Shown piece after piece: positions 1 to 11,175 of a DNA stretch of 64,000 nucleotides. The notes under the pieces were generated by a model. That model saw nothing but the letters and a program-made list of their open reading frames with translations. It searched no databases and was not told where the DNA came from. The stretch spans positions 153,458,399-153,522,398 of the forward strand of contig CM041294.1 of assembly GCA_023052935.1 (NCBI GenBank), given 5' to 3'. Within the stretch, counting starts at the first letter, position 1, and each line of letters opens with the position of its first letter. The stretch is from Piezodorus guildinii (taxonomy: Eukaryota; Arthropoda; Insecta; Hemiptera; Pentatomidae). A program made the translations under genes and the position numbers.

Positions 1-26
1 AATAAGGACAGTAATATAGACGTATA

Positions 27-1190
27 AATATTTTCCTTACGTCAAATATTAGAGAAAAAATTGGAATACAACGGTGTAGTCCATCAACTTTATATCGATT
101 TTAAAAAGGCTTATGATTCAATAGACCGTCAGAAGCTTTATAACATCATGATTGAACAGGGAATACCTAGAAAGTTAGTAAACCTAGTAGAGATGAGTTT
201 GTCGGAAACATTCCATAAAGTTAGAATCGGTCATAATTACTCCGAGAGATTTGAGGTGCGATCGGGTTTGAAACAGGGTGACTCCCTTTCACCTGTGTTA
301 TTTAATATAGCTTTAGAATATGTCATAGAAAAGGTGATGTGTACCGAGAAATGCTTAAATATGGGTGACAAGATTCCGGTTTTGGGATATGCCGATGATC
401 TGGTACTACTAGGTGAAGACACGGAAACCATACAACTAAATACAAGTGTGTTAATAAAAACCGGTAAAGAAATAGGACTGGAATTAAATACCGATAAGAC
501 GAAATATATGATTAGTAGCAGAAACGGTGGCGATCTTGGTGATATTGATGTTCAGAGCATACTTTTGAACACGTAGAGCAATTCAAGTATTTAGGTTCAA
601 TTATATCTAGAAAAAATGAAATCCAGGAAGAAATAAAGTCCCGGTTAAAGGTGGGAAATGCGTGTTATTATTCAGTTGCTAAGTTACTTAGTTCGCGGCT
701 TCTATCTAAAAACTTAAAGGTTAGAATTTATAAAACTATTATTCATCCAATGGTTCTCTACGGATGTGAAACGCGGCCGCTTACTCGGAAGGATGAACAA
801 CGCCTTAAGGTTTACGAAAATAAGATATTGCGTAAAATATTTGGTCCGAAGAGAGATGAGGCCACTGGGAGTTTAGAAGGTTGCACAACGCGGAATTGCG
901 GAACTTGTATCCTGTGAATATAATTGAGCTGATTGCATCGCGGAGACTCAAATGGGCGAGTAAAGTTGTTGGGCTCAATGACGAGCGGATTCCGAGAAAG
1001 TTGGTATTTGCTGATCCGACTGGTAGGCGTCTGAAAGGTCGGCCGAAGCGTAGATGGGAGGATTGCGTTAAGGCTGATCTCGGGAGCTTGGACTTGAATG
1101 GTGAACATTGGACGAGTCTGTGTAGGCGGAATTTGGTGGTATCGGCATCGAACCTTCGGGTTCGCTAAGCCTATTATTATTATTATTATT
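27..1190 (+). mobile_element. 5'-truncated APE-type LINE, copy 1 (reverse transcriptase and C-terminal part)
   Basis: This is the 3' half of a non-LTR retrotransposon polyprotein. The first reading segment (61-573) carries RT motifs: DFKKAYDS, the GLKQGDSLSP block and the catalytic YADD. A frameshift and stop near 573 break the frame. A second segment (651-917) and a third (881-1168) continue into the C-terminal tail, with FADPTGRR and GRPKRRWEDCV. The element ends in (ATT)n at 1171-1190, a microsatellite tail rather than poly(A), as in RTE-like LINEs. It is flanked by a perfect 14 bp target-site duplication, AATATAGACGTATA, at 13-26 and 1191-1204, so both borders are fixed. The target was an R900 repeat. 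The endonuclease domain is missing through 5' truncation, and the copy is dead. The clade (RTE-like) is inferred from general resemblance. Confidence 0.9.
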
Positions 1191-1204
1191 AATATAGACG
1201 TATA

Positions 1205-1371
1205 ATATACCGTTGGAAAGAGAAATATTTTAGAAAAAAATATTATCAGATACACAAAGTTGTAAAAGATAATATAAAGTGACGAACAGGGAATAAACTT
1301 ATTACTGATTAACAATTTAAAGATGTTATATTATTTAATCTAAATCATATGTTTCCTACGAAAACGAACAA
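1205..1371 (+). repeat. R900 repeat fragment (plus orientation), continued from 1-26
   Basis: The text after the LINE duplication (ATATACCGTTGGAAAG and onward) continues the repeat interrupted at position 26. It matches the interior of the R900 copy at about 8345-8530. Bases 1-26 are the other side of the same copy. It stops abruptly at 1371, where a minus-oriented R900 piece begins. Confidence 0.75.
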
Positions 1372-1688
1372 TCTGGTGCGGGCAACGCACGACTTTCACT
1401 TACCTTCCTTTTTAAAATCGATTAAAGAATTTCCAAATGCAGTTAGAGATAAAAATGAGTGAAACCATTAAAGAATTAATTAAATTAAATTAATATAGAA
1501 ACATGTGTTTTATTAAAAACTCTATTATATTATTATCTAAAATAATCAGTAAGTTTTATCGGCTTTTTATCACTCTTTATTCAATTTTACAAGCTTGTGT
1601 ATAAGATAATATATTTTCTAAAGTCTTTCTCTTTCAAACGGTATATTATACGTATATATTACTGTTCTTATATTCAAAAACAAAATTG
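1372..1688 (-). repeat. R900 repeat, partial, minus orientation
   Basis: It begins with the R900 3' terminus read in reverse (TCTGGTGCGGGCAAC, then GACTTTCACTTACC). It runs to about 1688, where similarity to the other copies stops, so only about a third of the element is present. It lies tail-to-tail with the plus-oriented fragment on its left. Confidence 0.75.
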
Positions 1689-2739
1689 GCGCGCTGTGTT
1701 TCATTGACAAGCCGCCATGTTGCAGCACCTTGAATTCAATAACATGAGGCAATAACATAAAACTCAATAACATAAAATTCAGTAACAGAAGGCCAAGTTC
1801 CTTGACGTAGCCTTTGCGAATCGTTTTGCCGAACAACATTTATTTAGAGAAATAAAGATCCGTTATGTATGAAGGTTATATTGAAATTATATTAAATTAG
1901 TTTTTAAATATATATTATATCTAGGTATGTTATATGTTATATCTAGGTATATTATATATTATATCTAGATAACAGGTATATTATAATCATATAGTATACC
2001 ATTGGATGGCAGAAGACAAAAAAAAAAAACTATCAAGTAATGTCCTAGAAGGGCAATAGAAAGAGATGAGAAGGGCATGAAGTTGTATGATATCTTAAGA
2101 TAATTGTTTATTTTTATTAGGAATCAAATATTTACATAGAACTTGAATTGACTATGCATTCATGCTTAAGTCTATACTCTGCTGGCAAAATGTCAACAAG
2201 GATGAAGAAATGTTTTCTTACCTCATGCAGGTGAGACCAAATCGTCCTAGAAGGCAGACAATCACGGAATATTTATAATTATTACCAAGCATTAGATAAT
2301 TTAGCAATAATGATAAGAATAGGTACAAATCATTAAAGATGCCGTAAAAGTTTACCTTGAAATGATTTATATATTCAAGTATCATTCATCTCCTTTGATA
2401 AAGAAGCATATTGTTTTTAAAACTAATCTGATTGGTTACAGCTTTGATTACGTCGTAGCCATAATAGCAATTAACTCATCTTCATCTGTATTTATAAAAG
2501 AAGTAACCATTCACACAGTTTTGAGACCATTGCAGTATCTCAAAATTTCTGGTCCGCTCAGCACGCGACTTTTACTTACCTCCAGTGTTAAATTCAATTT
2601 AAGAACTTTAAATGAAGTTAGGGATGAAAAAAGTTTAAATAATTACATTGAGTTTCGGTGTAAACATGTGTTTCAGATTAAATACTCTTTATCCTTCTGC
2701 ACTATGTTTTACAGCTTTGTATCTCTCTCTTTATATATA
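1689..2739. other. AT-rich stretch without a recognised gene; small 22-bp tandem repeat
   Basis: I see no coding region here. A tandem repeat of about three 22-bp units, built around TATATCTAGG, occupies roughly 1905-1980. An open frame at 2362-2793 has no recognisable domain and runs into the mariner terminus, so I do not call it a gene. Confidence 0.5.
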
Positions 2740-2741
2740 TA

Positions 2742-3641
2742 TTGGGTTGTGTCACAAAATGTCCGTTTTTTCAAGGTAAAGGATTTTTATTGAAAATACG
2801 ATGTGAAAACAAGATCATTTTATTCGAAGTATTTACCTTCTTTTTCTACACTTTTTTCCCAACGTGACGCCAACTTTTTTATCTACGAACAGAAAAACTC
2901 TGAGCTTTGAAGTAAAACAAAATCTGAAAACGCACTTTTCACTTGATTATCTTTTTCAAAAAGTTTTCCTTTGACGAAGTTGTCCAAATGCCTGAACAGG
3001 TGGTAATCTGTTGGAGAAAAGTCGGGAGAATATGGTGGGCGCGGAAGAACTTCGTAGCCCAGTTCTTTGAATTTTTGCACGGTATGTTTTGAAACATTGG
3101 GTCTTGCTGTAGCTCAGTGAGATCATGAGGTACCCATGTATCGAGCTTTTTTACTTTCCCAATACACTTTAAATGTCTGGAAACGGTAGATGCACTTGCA
3201 TTTAGTTGTGCTGAGAGTCCTTCTACTGTATGTTTGAGGACATCGTTGTCTATTACGGACGGAGGTCTTCCTCGGATCAAGTTTTCCAAGTCGGTACCCC
3301 CAGCTGAAAACTTAGCAAACCAACGGCGAATGGTCCGTTCATTAACACTCCCTTCTCCAAATGCCTTGCAAATATTTCTAACGGCCTCAGCTGCTGAATG
3401 GCCGAGTTTAAACTCGTACAAAAATATTGCTCGAAAATCGCGTGTTTACATGTTCATATTTGGAGGTATACTAAAAACTGGTTAATTGATTGGGAAGCTA
3501 ATGTTTATAACACAAAGGTAGAGGATTAGTAACTGTTTACTTTAAATATGTAAACATCCGGAAGAAAACAACAGAGACCTGCAAAATCCTTTTTGTATTT
3601 CAGAAACTATAAAAACGGACATTTTATGTGAAACAACCCAA
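2742..3641 (-). mobile_element. Mariner (cecropia-like) element A, internally deleted
   Basis: A 900 bp element has inverted termini starting TTGGGTTGTKTCACA and is bounded by TA duplications at 2740-2741 and 3642-3643. On the minus strand the N-terminal part of a mariner transposase is readable from about 3421. It has the helix-turn-helix region (YEFKLG, NERTIRRWFAKF) and the WVPHDL motif. The frame then jumps to the C-terminal part (3080-2883) with YSPDFSPTDYHLFRHLDNF. The middle of the protein, with the first two catalytic aspartates of the D,D34D triad, is missing. An intact mariner is about 1.3 kb, so some 400 bp are lost. A stop lies just after the likely start. The copy is non-autonomous but keeps its ends. 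Confidence 0.92.
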
Positions 3642-4026
3642 TACAATACAAGTTGAAAACATTGAAGATTTAAAAAATACTCCACTGTCATTATTGAACA
3701 CATTTCGTGACTTGTAGGTGAAGTGGTGCTCTCATATCACACGAAGAATGTGTTTTACAAATTATCTTTTAATTTGAAAGGCGTTTTAGTGTTAAAATGA
3801 TCCCTCCATACGACATCCTCATCAACAAATTAACTTATTGTGTTTTGCTTAACATGCATCAAGAATCTGGTCAATATATCAAAAATTGATTAATTATATT
3901 GATCCTCCTGCAAATGACATTACACGGTTTCGTACGACTACATATTTTTATACTAGCTGTTGCCCGCGACTTCGTCTGCGTCAATTTCTGTTATGATCGC
4001 TATTAAAAAGTTTTTTAAAGAATATA

Positions 4027-4712
4027 TTGGGTTGCCCGGAAAGTTCTTTGAGAAATTTGGACAAAAATTAAAATTGTTGAACAGCTTATTTTTTTTTTAT
4101 TTAATCTACAAAATAGTTACTACCGTTATCGATTACCCTTCCCCAACGGCTTGGAAGGTCTATTATCCCTTTTTTTCCAAAAATCACAGATACCTACCGG
4201 CCTACTATAGATGATCAAAAACGCTCGATTTGCAGGATCTTAACTCCGCAGCTATCTCACGGACAGTAATTCGTGGATTGTTGGTGACGACCGTCAAAAT
4301 ATCCTCGATGTCAAGAGTTGAACGCCGGCAAGCCCGGGTTCGGTCTTCCAAATTCCTGATTTAAACCGCGAAAACCACTTCTGAAGCGTGCTATCGGCAA
4401 TTGAATCGCTTCTATACTCGGCACAAATCTTTCTTGGAGTTTGGGATGCTTTTTTACCTTTTGTAAAAAAGAACAGCATAATATGCCGAAAATGAACCGA
4501 ACCGTCACTCATGTTGGTTTCCAGTAAACTACACTACTGAGCCTTAATGAAGACGAATTAAGTGGGAAAAGTACTTAATTCCGTGAGAATTAAAGGCATA
4601 TAAATAAACATTAGCTTTGTGATTAAATTTTAGTGGACAAAATAAAAAGTAAATTTATTAGTAAAATTTACTAGAGATTAGTAAAATCTCTACCCAACCC
4701 TATCTAACCCAA
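4027..4712 (-). mobile_element. Mariner element C, strongly degenerate and internally deleted
   Basis: The ends read TTGGGTTGCCCGG on the left and TCTAACCCAA on the right. TA is present on both sides (4025-4026 and 4713-4714). From about 4512 downward the minus strand encodes a mariner N-terminus (HFRHIMLFFFTKGKKASQT, then DSTLQKWFSRF). Near 4110-4190 it encodes the C-terminal remnant (LPSRWGRVIDNGSNYF). Everything between is missing, including all catalytic aspartates. The N-terminal sequence differs from elements A and B, so this is another mariner subfamily. Confidence 0.85.
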
Positions 4713-4946
4713 TATTTTAAAGTACTTCTGCATAAATGATATTTTTGTTTGTTTTTTTTTCTTGTTGCAGAAGAACATACTGATTTTCTCTGCAAACCGA
4801 TCTTGACGTAAATTGATCCCTACGTGTTTGAATGTTTGCATTAATTGTTACGACAATAGATAACTCAACGGGAAATTGAATTATTTTAAAATTAAAAGGT
4901 AAATCATTTGGAATCGTTGGAATGCGAGCTTAATTTACCGTTTTTT

Positions 4947-5850
4947 ACTTTCACTTACTATATATAGTAAGGGGAAGTATTGCGATCGTGAAAATTTTCG
5001 AATTCCAGTTTTCAACGGAAATACACGTTTTAGGGTCCCCTGAGTCCAAATAACCAAGTCCCGCAAAAAGGTCTGTGTGTGTGTGTGTGTCTGTGTGTGT
5101 GTGGTAGCTCCCGGGCGGAAACGGTAAGTCCTATGAAACTAAAATTTCATATTTAAGACAACTATACGCCCGAGACGTGACAAAACTTTTTTCATCAAAA
5201 TGAGCCAGAAGAGGCACTTTATACCATGCATTTTGCACCTTTTTTCGATTTTCTCAAAAACGGTTCCGACGATTTTGATTAAACTCGCTATATCGATGTA
5301 AAATTTAATGGGCTTTAATTTCATGTAGGTTTTATTTAGATAAAAATGGTCTGACAGGGCTTAAATGCCGATATTTTAAATTTTCTTCCTCTAAAGTACC
5401 TTTAATTTTGTAGATTCAATAATAATAACTAGATTATCTTGTTAACGCTGATGAAAAACTGGTAAATGTATAAATTGAATAAACTCGATAACCAATTAAA
5501 GGAGAAAACAGAAAAAATATTTTTTTAATGCAATTTTTTGATTTTGAACATAGCAACAGTTATATACACTTATAATATACCGTTGGAAATCTTTGATTTT
5601 AGAAAAAAAATATTATCTAATACACAAGAGCTTGTAAAAGTTAATAAAGAGTGATGAAAAGCAGATAGAACTAATTATTTTAGATAATAATGCACTAGAT
5701 TTTTTAATAAAACACATGTTTCTATATAAATTCAATTTAATTAATTCTTTAATAGTTTCACGTATTTTTATCTTTTAGTGTATTTGAAAATTCTTTCATT
5801 GAGTTTAAAAATGGTGGTAAGTGAAAGTCGTGTGTAGCCCGCACCAGATT
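4947..5850 (+). repeat. R900 repeat, near full length
   Basis: It starts ACTTTCACTTAC followed by the palindrome CTTACTATATATAGTAAG. It contains the TGTGTGTG run after AAAAAGGTC. It ends GTAAGTGAAAGTCGTGTG then CCCGCACCAGA. The 12-bp ACTTTCACTTAC is inverted near the other end. There is no coding sequence. Confidence 0.85.
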
Positions 5851-6003
5851 TTTTTCTTCAGATTTTCCACTGATTCTTCACTCCTCCTCGATAAATGGAT
5901 TATCCAAGGCAAAAATAATTTTTCAATTAGAACCAGTAGTTTCTGAGATTAGCGCGTTCAAACAAACAAACAAACTCTTTAGCTTTATAATTTTAGTATA
6001 GAT

Positions 6004-6059
6004 ATAGGTAAGTTTTAAAACAGTTATATATGATATACTATATGCTGTATATATATATA

Positions 6060-6110
<51 letters not shown>

Positions 6111-6942
6111 TGTATACAACTTAACAATTATGGTATTCAAAACAATACTTATCCATACCGTCTCAGAGAATATGTATTTCCTTTCTTATTGATTATGATC
6201 TCTTTTCACCGCTTATTTCTTCCTCCCTCTTTCCTATTCATATCTTTTTTCGTTATATATCCTCACATATAATTGTTTGTTTAATATTACAAAATATTGT
6301 ACATACGTATATGAATGTGACATTTTTTGTTTATTTATTTATTAACTTCATTTATTTGTATTTATTTTATCTACAAATTTTGTTATTGTATATGTTTATT
6401 TAGTTTAGTTTCATTTTATGTAATTTGACATTTCTTTTGTTTATACTGTAAATATTGTATGAATGGGATCCTTTAGCAATATTATTATTGTCCAGTGTGA
6501 CAAACTGTAATATATATGAATAAATAAAGAAATAAATAAAAAATATTACATTACTTTGAAAATGTTTTCCATTCATATTGTTTCTCGGTTCTAATGATTA
6601 TGTTCTTTTTATATACTACCTATGTTCTTTACTATATTAATTTTATATATTACCGTCAAATATTACTTCAAAATTGTTCATATTTAAAAAATTGTGATTG
6701 TTCGCATGTTGTTCTTTTACCATTTAATCATTTTCTTAGTTTCTCTTTAAATATTCTTATTGAAATATTATCATCTTAATTTTTTTTTTACTTCCATACT
6801 TTATAACTCTCATTTTATTATCATTTTATATTTAATTGTATGTTTATTTCCATATTATATTACTGTTTCCATATTATTATTATATACCTAACATATTATT
6901 AAGTTTATAATTACATTGGTTGTTATCATGTTTCTCTTAGAC
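6004..6942. other. AT-rich stretch with a (TA)n microsatellite
   Basis: A TA dinucleotide run fills about 6047-6108. The rest is AT-rich, with AATAAA-like tails near 6520-6545, but I recognise no gene. The open frame over the TA run is an artefact of the repeat. Confidence 0.6.
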
Positions 6943-6975
6943 CTGATGAAGGTCCACAATGTGGGCCGAAACGTC
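6943..6975 (+). ncRNA. Hammerhead-ribozyme-like core in a dispersed repeat
   Basis: The sequence shows the hammerhead core order: CTGATGA (6943-6949), then a 7-bp hairpin GGTCCACAATGTGGGCC (6951-6967, one G-U pair, AAT loop), then GAAAC (6968-6972), then GTC (6973-6975). Penelope-like retroelements are known to carry minimal hammerheads in their terminal repeats. Here stem III would be only AC/GT with no loop, so it could close only between two molecules. Stem I is weak by eye. A second copy with the same core is at 25368-25400 on the minus strand. Activity is inference. Confidence 0.4.
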
Positions 6976-7260
6976 GGTTAGTACTACTTTTTAATGTGTG
7001 TTTCTGATGACCGCACATTGTTTCATCTTCCTTATCCAAAACAATTCTTGATCTGCAAAGCAGGTAGAAACTGTTTGATAATCGATCGATTAATAGAGCC
7101 AGTTTATTCATAATCATGTTCATTGTTGTCAATGAATTAAAAAATTGAAAAAACAATTGCTGTTGTAAATGCAACGCTTTTCCTGGCACAGCTGCTACAT
7201 AATAGAGATGATTCGTCAGACGAGAGGCGGCGACATAAGAAGATCTATGACGACACAGTT

Positions 7261-7390
7261 TTTTTTTTTTTTTTGTATGTGTGGCTGCCTGAAGTTCAGT
7301 GCCGGCATGGACTCCTCCTGGGACGGTTGGTACCAATGGCAGGAGGAGCAGGTCTGCCACCCACAGGATATCGCGGATCAGGCAGTCCAA
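7261..7390 (-). mobile_element. 3' end of a retroelement with A tail (minus strand)
   Basis: A GC-richer block reads open on the minus strand (LDCLIRDILWVADLL...) and ends in a 15-base A run, seen as poly-T at 7261-7275. This looks like the 3' end of a poly(A) retrotransposon. No duplication was found and the family is unknown. Confidence 0.4.
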
Positions 7391-7738
7391 GATTGTAAGG
7401 GATAATCCTTTATTTATTCAATAACTAGCAGTAACACTTGGATTTGCTCGTAAATATTTCATTTTGTGTTGATTTAAATTTACATTTTATATATATATGT
7501 GTGTGTTTATGGTAGGAGTTAATGTCTAAGACTAATACTTAATTTAATACTTATAACTAATATCGGTAACTAGTTATTCTTTCAAGTATGTTTATGTACG
7601 ACGAATTAAGTTAACGAATTATTTGATGCCAGAAGCTAAATTTATTCTGGAAAATTTTCAATAGTACAGCAGAAGAGGTAGGAATATCTATAATTACTCA
7701 ATAATTTTTAGCTTTCAACATAATTTTAGTTTGTTTTT

Positions 7739-9043
7739 ACTTTCACTTACCTATATATGAAATATATAGTAAGGGTAAGTATTGCGTGATTGTGAAAATT
7801 TTCTAATTCAGGTTTTCGACGGAAATACACGTTTTAGGGTCTCCTGAGTCCAAATGACCAAGTCCCGAAAAAAAGGTCTGTGTGTGTCCGGTAAGTTTAT
7901 CGCAAAAACGATAAGTTGCATAAAACTGAAAATTAATATTTGAAATAACTATACGCCCGAGATGCTACAGCAACTTTTTCATCAAACTCGGATTACCAGA
8001 AGAGCCACTTTATACCGTGCATTTTACACATTTTTACGATTTCATCCAAAACGGCTCCAACGATTTTGATTAAACTCCCTATATCGATGCAAAATTTTAT
8101 AAGTTTTAACATGATATAGGTTTAATTCTGATTGAAATAGTCTGACAGGGCTTAAATGCCGATAGTTTAATTTTTCTTCATCTAAAGTATCCTGAATTTT
8201 GTAGATTCTATAAAATAAAACATGTCATCTTATTAAAATAGATAAAAGGCGGTTAAATATACAAGTTGGACGAATTTGATAATCCAACAGAAGTGAAAAC
8301 TTTTTGTTATCTTAATTTTTGTTTTTTTGATATTAGGGACAATAATATAGACGTATAATATATAGTTGGAAAGAGAAAGATTTTAGAAAAAAATATTGTC
8401 TGATACACAAAGTTGTAAAAAAATAATGTAAAGTTACGAGTATTGCATAAACTTATTACTGATATTATTATTATTACGGAGCAATTTGATATTGTTATAT
8501 TATTTAATCTAAATCATATCTTTCTAACGAAAATGAATACAAGTTTTATTAAAACTTAAAATATTTTTCAAATTGAAGTATAGTTAATCAATCATTTCAA
8601 TCCAAAATTTTAAGACTGATAACGACAGCTCCTTAGTACGTAAACAACAGAACCTTACATACGGACTTACAACAACCAACAGTTGACCAACATATACGAA
8701 CACTATATATTCGTTTTCACAGTAAACTTAACGGACACGACAATAGACTGATTAACGACATGTCAATAGCTGAAATGCCAGTCAGAAGAAGGCTAAAGAG
8801 AGGCTGGATGAGGGACCTCCTCGGATAAAATAAAGCCATGGAAGGGGTGCTGCTGGGCATTTTCCTTCTTCATGCCTACCATGCCTGATCTCGATTTGTA
8901 CAGCACATTTGCTGATTGTCAGATACATTCTGACAGGCGTGAATATAGATATAAAGAGAAAAAAAAAAAAAAGTATAGTTAATAGTTTTTGCATTGATTT
9001 TAACAGTCGAGGTAAGTGAAAGTCGTGTGTTGCACGCACCAGA
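7739..9043 (+). repeat. R900 repeat, full length, interrupted by a LINE
   Basis: The 5' end (ACTTTCACTTACC with the longer CTATATATGAAATATATAG palindrome) and the 3' end (GTAAGTGAAAGTCGTGTG, CGCACCAGA) are both present. The interior is split at 8588 by a poly(A) LINE with a 13-bp duplication. Without the insert the element is about 0.9 kb. Another LINE landed right at its 3' tail (9060). Confidence 0.85.
8589..8970 (+). mobile_element. 5'-truncated poly(A) LINE (jockey/CR1-like C-terminus) nested in R900
   Basis: It is bounded by a perfect 13-bp duplication AAGTATAGTTAAT at 8576-8588 and 8971-8983, and it ends in a long A run at about 8959-8970. A short frame encodes a LINE C-terminal tail (MPVRRRLKRGWMRDLLG) followed by a 3' UTR. 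The tail resembles the RRLKRRWPRDLL tail of the LINE at 23190-23690. It is a dead 5'-truncated insertion of about 380 bp. Confidence 0.85.
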
Positions 9044-9059
9044 TTTTTTTCTTTACTTA

Positions 9060-10060
9060 ATAATAATAATAATAATAGGCTTACCGAACCCGAAGATTCG
9101 ATGCCGATACCAACAAACTCCGCCTGCACAGACTTGTCCAATGTTCACCGTTCAAACCCAAGCCCCCAAGATCAGCCTTAACGCAATCCTCCCATCGACG
9201 TTTCGGTCAACCTTTCGGACGCCTACCAGTCGGATCAGCGAATACCAACTTTCTCGGAATCCGATCCTCACCGAGCCCAACAACTTTACTCCGCGATGCT
9301 ATCAACTCAATTATATTCACAGGGTACCAGCTCCGAAATTCCGCGTTGTGCAACCTTCTTAAGTCCCCAGTGGCCTCATCTCTCTTCGGACCAAATATTT
9401 TACGCAGTACCTTATTTTCGAAAACCTTCAGCCGTTGTTCATCCTTCAAAGTAAGCGGCCACGTTTCACATCCGTAAAGAACCGTCGGAAGAATAATAGT
9501 TTATAAATTCTAACCTTTAAGTTTTTAGATAGAAGCCGCGAACTAAGCTATTTAGCAACTAAATAATAACACGAATTTCCCGCCTTTTACCGGGACTTTA
9601 TTTCTTCCTGAATTTCATTTTTTCTTGTTATCATTGAACCTAAGTACTTGAATTTCTCTACTTGCTCAAAAGTATGCCCTGATATATCAATATCACTAAA
9701 ATCGCCACCGTTTCTGCTACTAAACATATATTTCGTCTTATCGGAATTTATTTGGAGTCCTATTTCCTTACCGGTTTTTATTAACACACTTGTATTTAGT
9801 TGTATGGTTTCCGTGTCTTCACCTAGCAGTACCAAATCATCGGCATACCCCAAAACCGGAATCTTATCGTCCATATTTAAACCTTTCTCGGTACACGTCA
9901 CTTTTTCTATGACATATTCTAAATCTATATTTAATAAAACAGGTGAAAGGGAGTCACTCTGTTTCAAACCCGATCGCACCTCAAATTTCTGGGAGTAATT
10001 ATGACCGATTCTAACTTTATGGAATGTTTTCGACAAACACATATGTACTATGTTTACTTT
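9060..10060 (-). mobile_element. 5'-truncated APE-type LINE, copy 2
   Basis: This is the same family as 27-1190, on the opposite strand. RT motifs are on 10042-9587 (GLKQSDSLSPVL, YADDLVLLGEDTE). The C-terminal tail is on 9449-9060 (FADPTGRR), and the (ATT)n tail shows as TAATAA repeats at 9060-9079. A perfect 16-bp duplication TTTTTTTCTTTACTTA lies at 9044-9059 and 10061-10076. The target is the T-rich tail of the R900 copy ending at 9043. Frameshifts between the two coding blocks show that it is inactive. Its 5' truncation point is close to that of copy 1 but not identical. Confidence 0.9.
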
Positions 10061-10534
10061 TTTTTTTCTTTACTTATCCTACTAAATATCAAACAAATGT
10101 CTAATCCCACTTTAATTGAAGTTAATTCAATGCACTATAATATATCTTCGTAGGAAGATTAGTTACCGTGATAGCGATAGAAGTCGGTGATTTCTCGTTT
10201 TTTAGCCACGCGTATCAAACTCAGATGCAAATTACTCGAAACTGGCAAGCACTAGCGAATTTATTACTATAATACTTTTAATTTAAAATTAAATGAGGAA
10301 TAGTTTTATCTATTTTCTTTATTTTCCTCCAACTAATGGATTAAATAAATAAATACAATTATTTATACACATTCATTGGTATTAACAACAGTATTATGTA
10401 ATACATCAAGTAAATGTGACGAAAATATTGTATAATAAAGTGATATGAAATACATGTAGAGATACTATCTAAAGCAACTAGTAGCAAGTCTTGCACTAAA
10501 CCAACTACCAATTTTTTTAGAAGAACGATCCTTT

Positions 10535-11175
10535 ATTGTTCTTCTCCAATCCGCCTTCCGACCTGGTTATTCAACACAATCCGCTTCCCTAAAAACAACA
10601 CACGACCTCCAATCCGCCATTGAATATCAAAAACTAACCATCCTAATCCTTCTAGATTTCTCGAAAGCATTCGCTACATACATCGACCACAATACCCTCC
10701 TTGCCATACTACAAAATCTTCCTTTATCCAACAGTGCCCTACGCTGGTTCAATCCTTCCTCTCCAACCGCTCACAATATGTAGTTTTCCTAGGTCAACCT
10801 CCTTCCAAGATTTTACCTTTGTCCTATGGTGTTCCTCAGAGATCATCACTATGCGCCACCCTATTTTCTGTAAAAATTAATGACCTTCTTCTACGCATCC
10901 ATCATTCCCAATACCATATCTATGCTGATGATTTTCAAATTTATCTATCCTTTCCTCCTTCCGACCAATTACTAGCCACAGAAATGCTTCAAGAAGATTT
11001 TAATCAAATCAGCATTTGGGCAGCTGAGAACAAGCTCAATTTGAACGCTGAGAAGACCAAGGCAATTGTAATAGATTCCAATCCCCTCCTTAAGACCCTT
11101 CCATCGATTCCTACTCTGTTTCTGAATAACAATCCAATACAATTCCATCAATCCGTTAAAAACCTTGCTCATTTT
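10535..11175 (+). mobile_element. Jockey/CR1-like LINE reverse transcriptase fragment, sense
   Basis: Fragments of an RT are readable in shifted frames: QSAFRPGYSTQSA, LLDFSKAF (10618-10670), then YGVPQRSSL and the catalytic YADDFQIYLSF (10819-11150), followed by NKLNLNAEKTKAIV. This is the order finger, palm, thumb of a poly(A)-type LINE. Several frameshifts and stops make it a pseudogene. It ends abruptly at about 11175 against an antisense LINE piece. Confidence 0.8.

Larger units (their letters stand above)
3954..6003 (+). repeat. Dispersed repeat starting ACTAGCTGTTGCCCGCG, split by two nested insertions
   Basis: The left end at 3954 is a motif widespread in insect genomes (ACTAGCTGT, CCCGCGACTTCGTC). 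The matching right-end signature (GATTAGCGCGTTC, AACAAACAAACAAACTC, AGTATAGAT) lies at about 5955-6003. Removing the mariner at 4027-4712 and the R900 copy at 4947-5850 leaves about 450 bp of one element in three pieces. Related left ends occur at 7422 and 12731. I do not know its class. Confidence 0.6.

Noticed and set aside
2362..2793. 143-codon frame left of mariner A
   Set aside because: No domain, and its end is the mariner terminal repeat. Long frames of this kind can occur by chance.
6030..6272. 80-codon frame over the TA microsatellite
   Set aside because: A low-complexity artefact of (TA)n.
10535..11175. RT fragment considered as a telomerase or retrovirus remnant
   Set aside because: The motif order and neighbouring C-terminal pieces fit a jockey/CR1-like LINE. 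No protease, integrase or LTR is seen.
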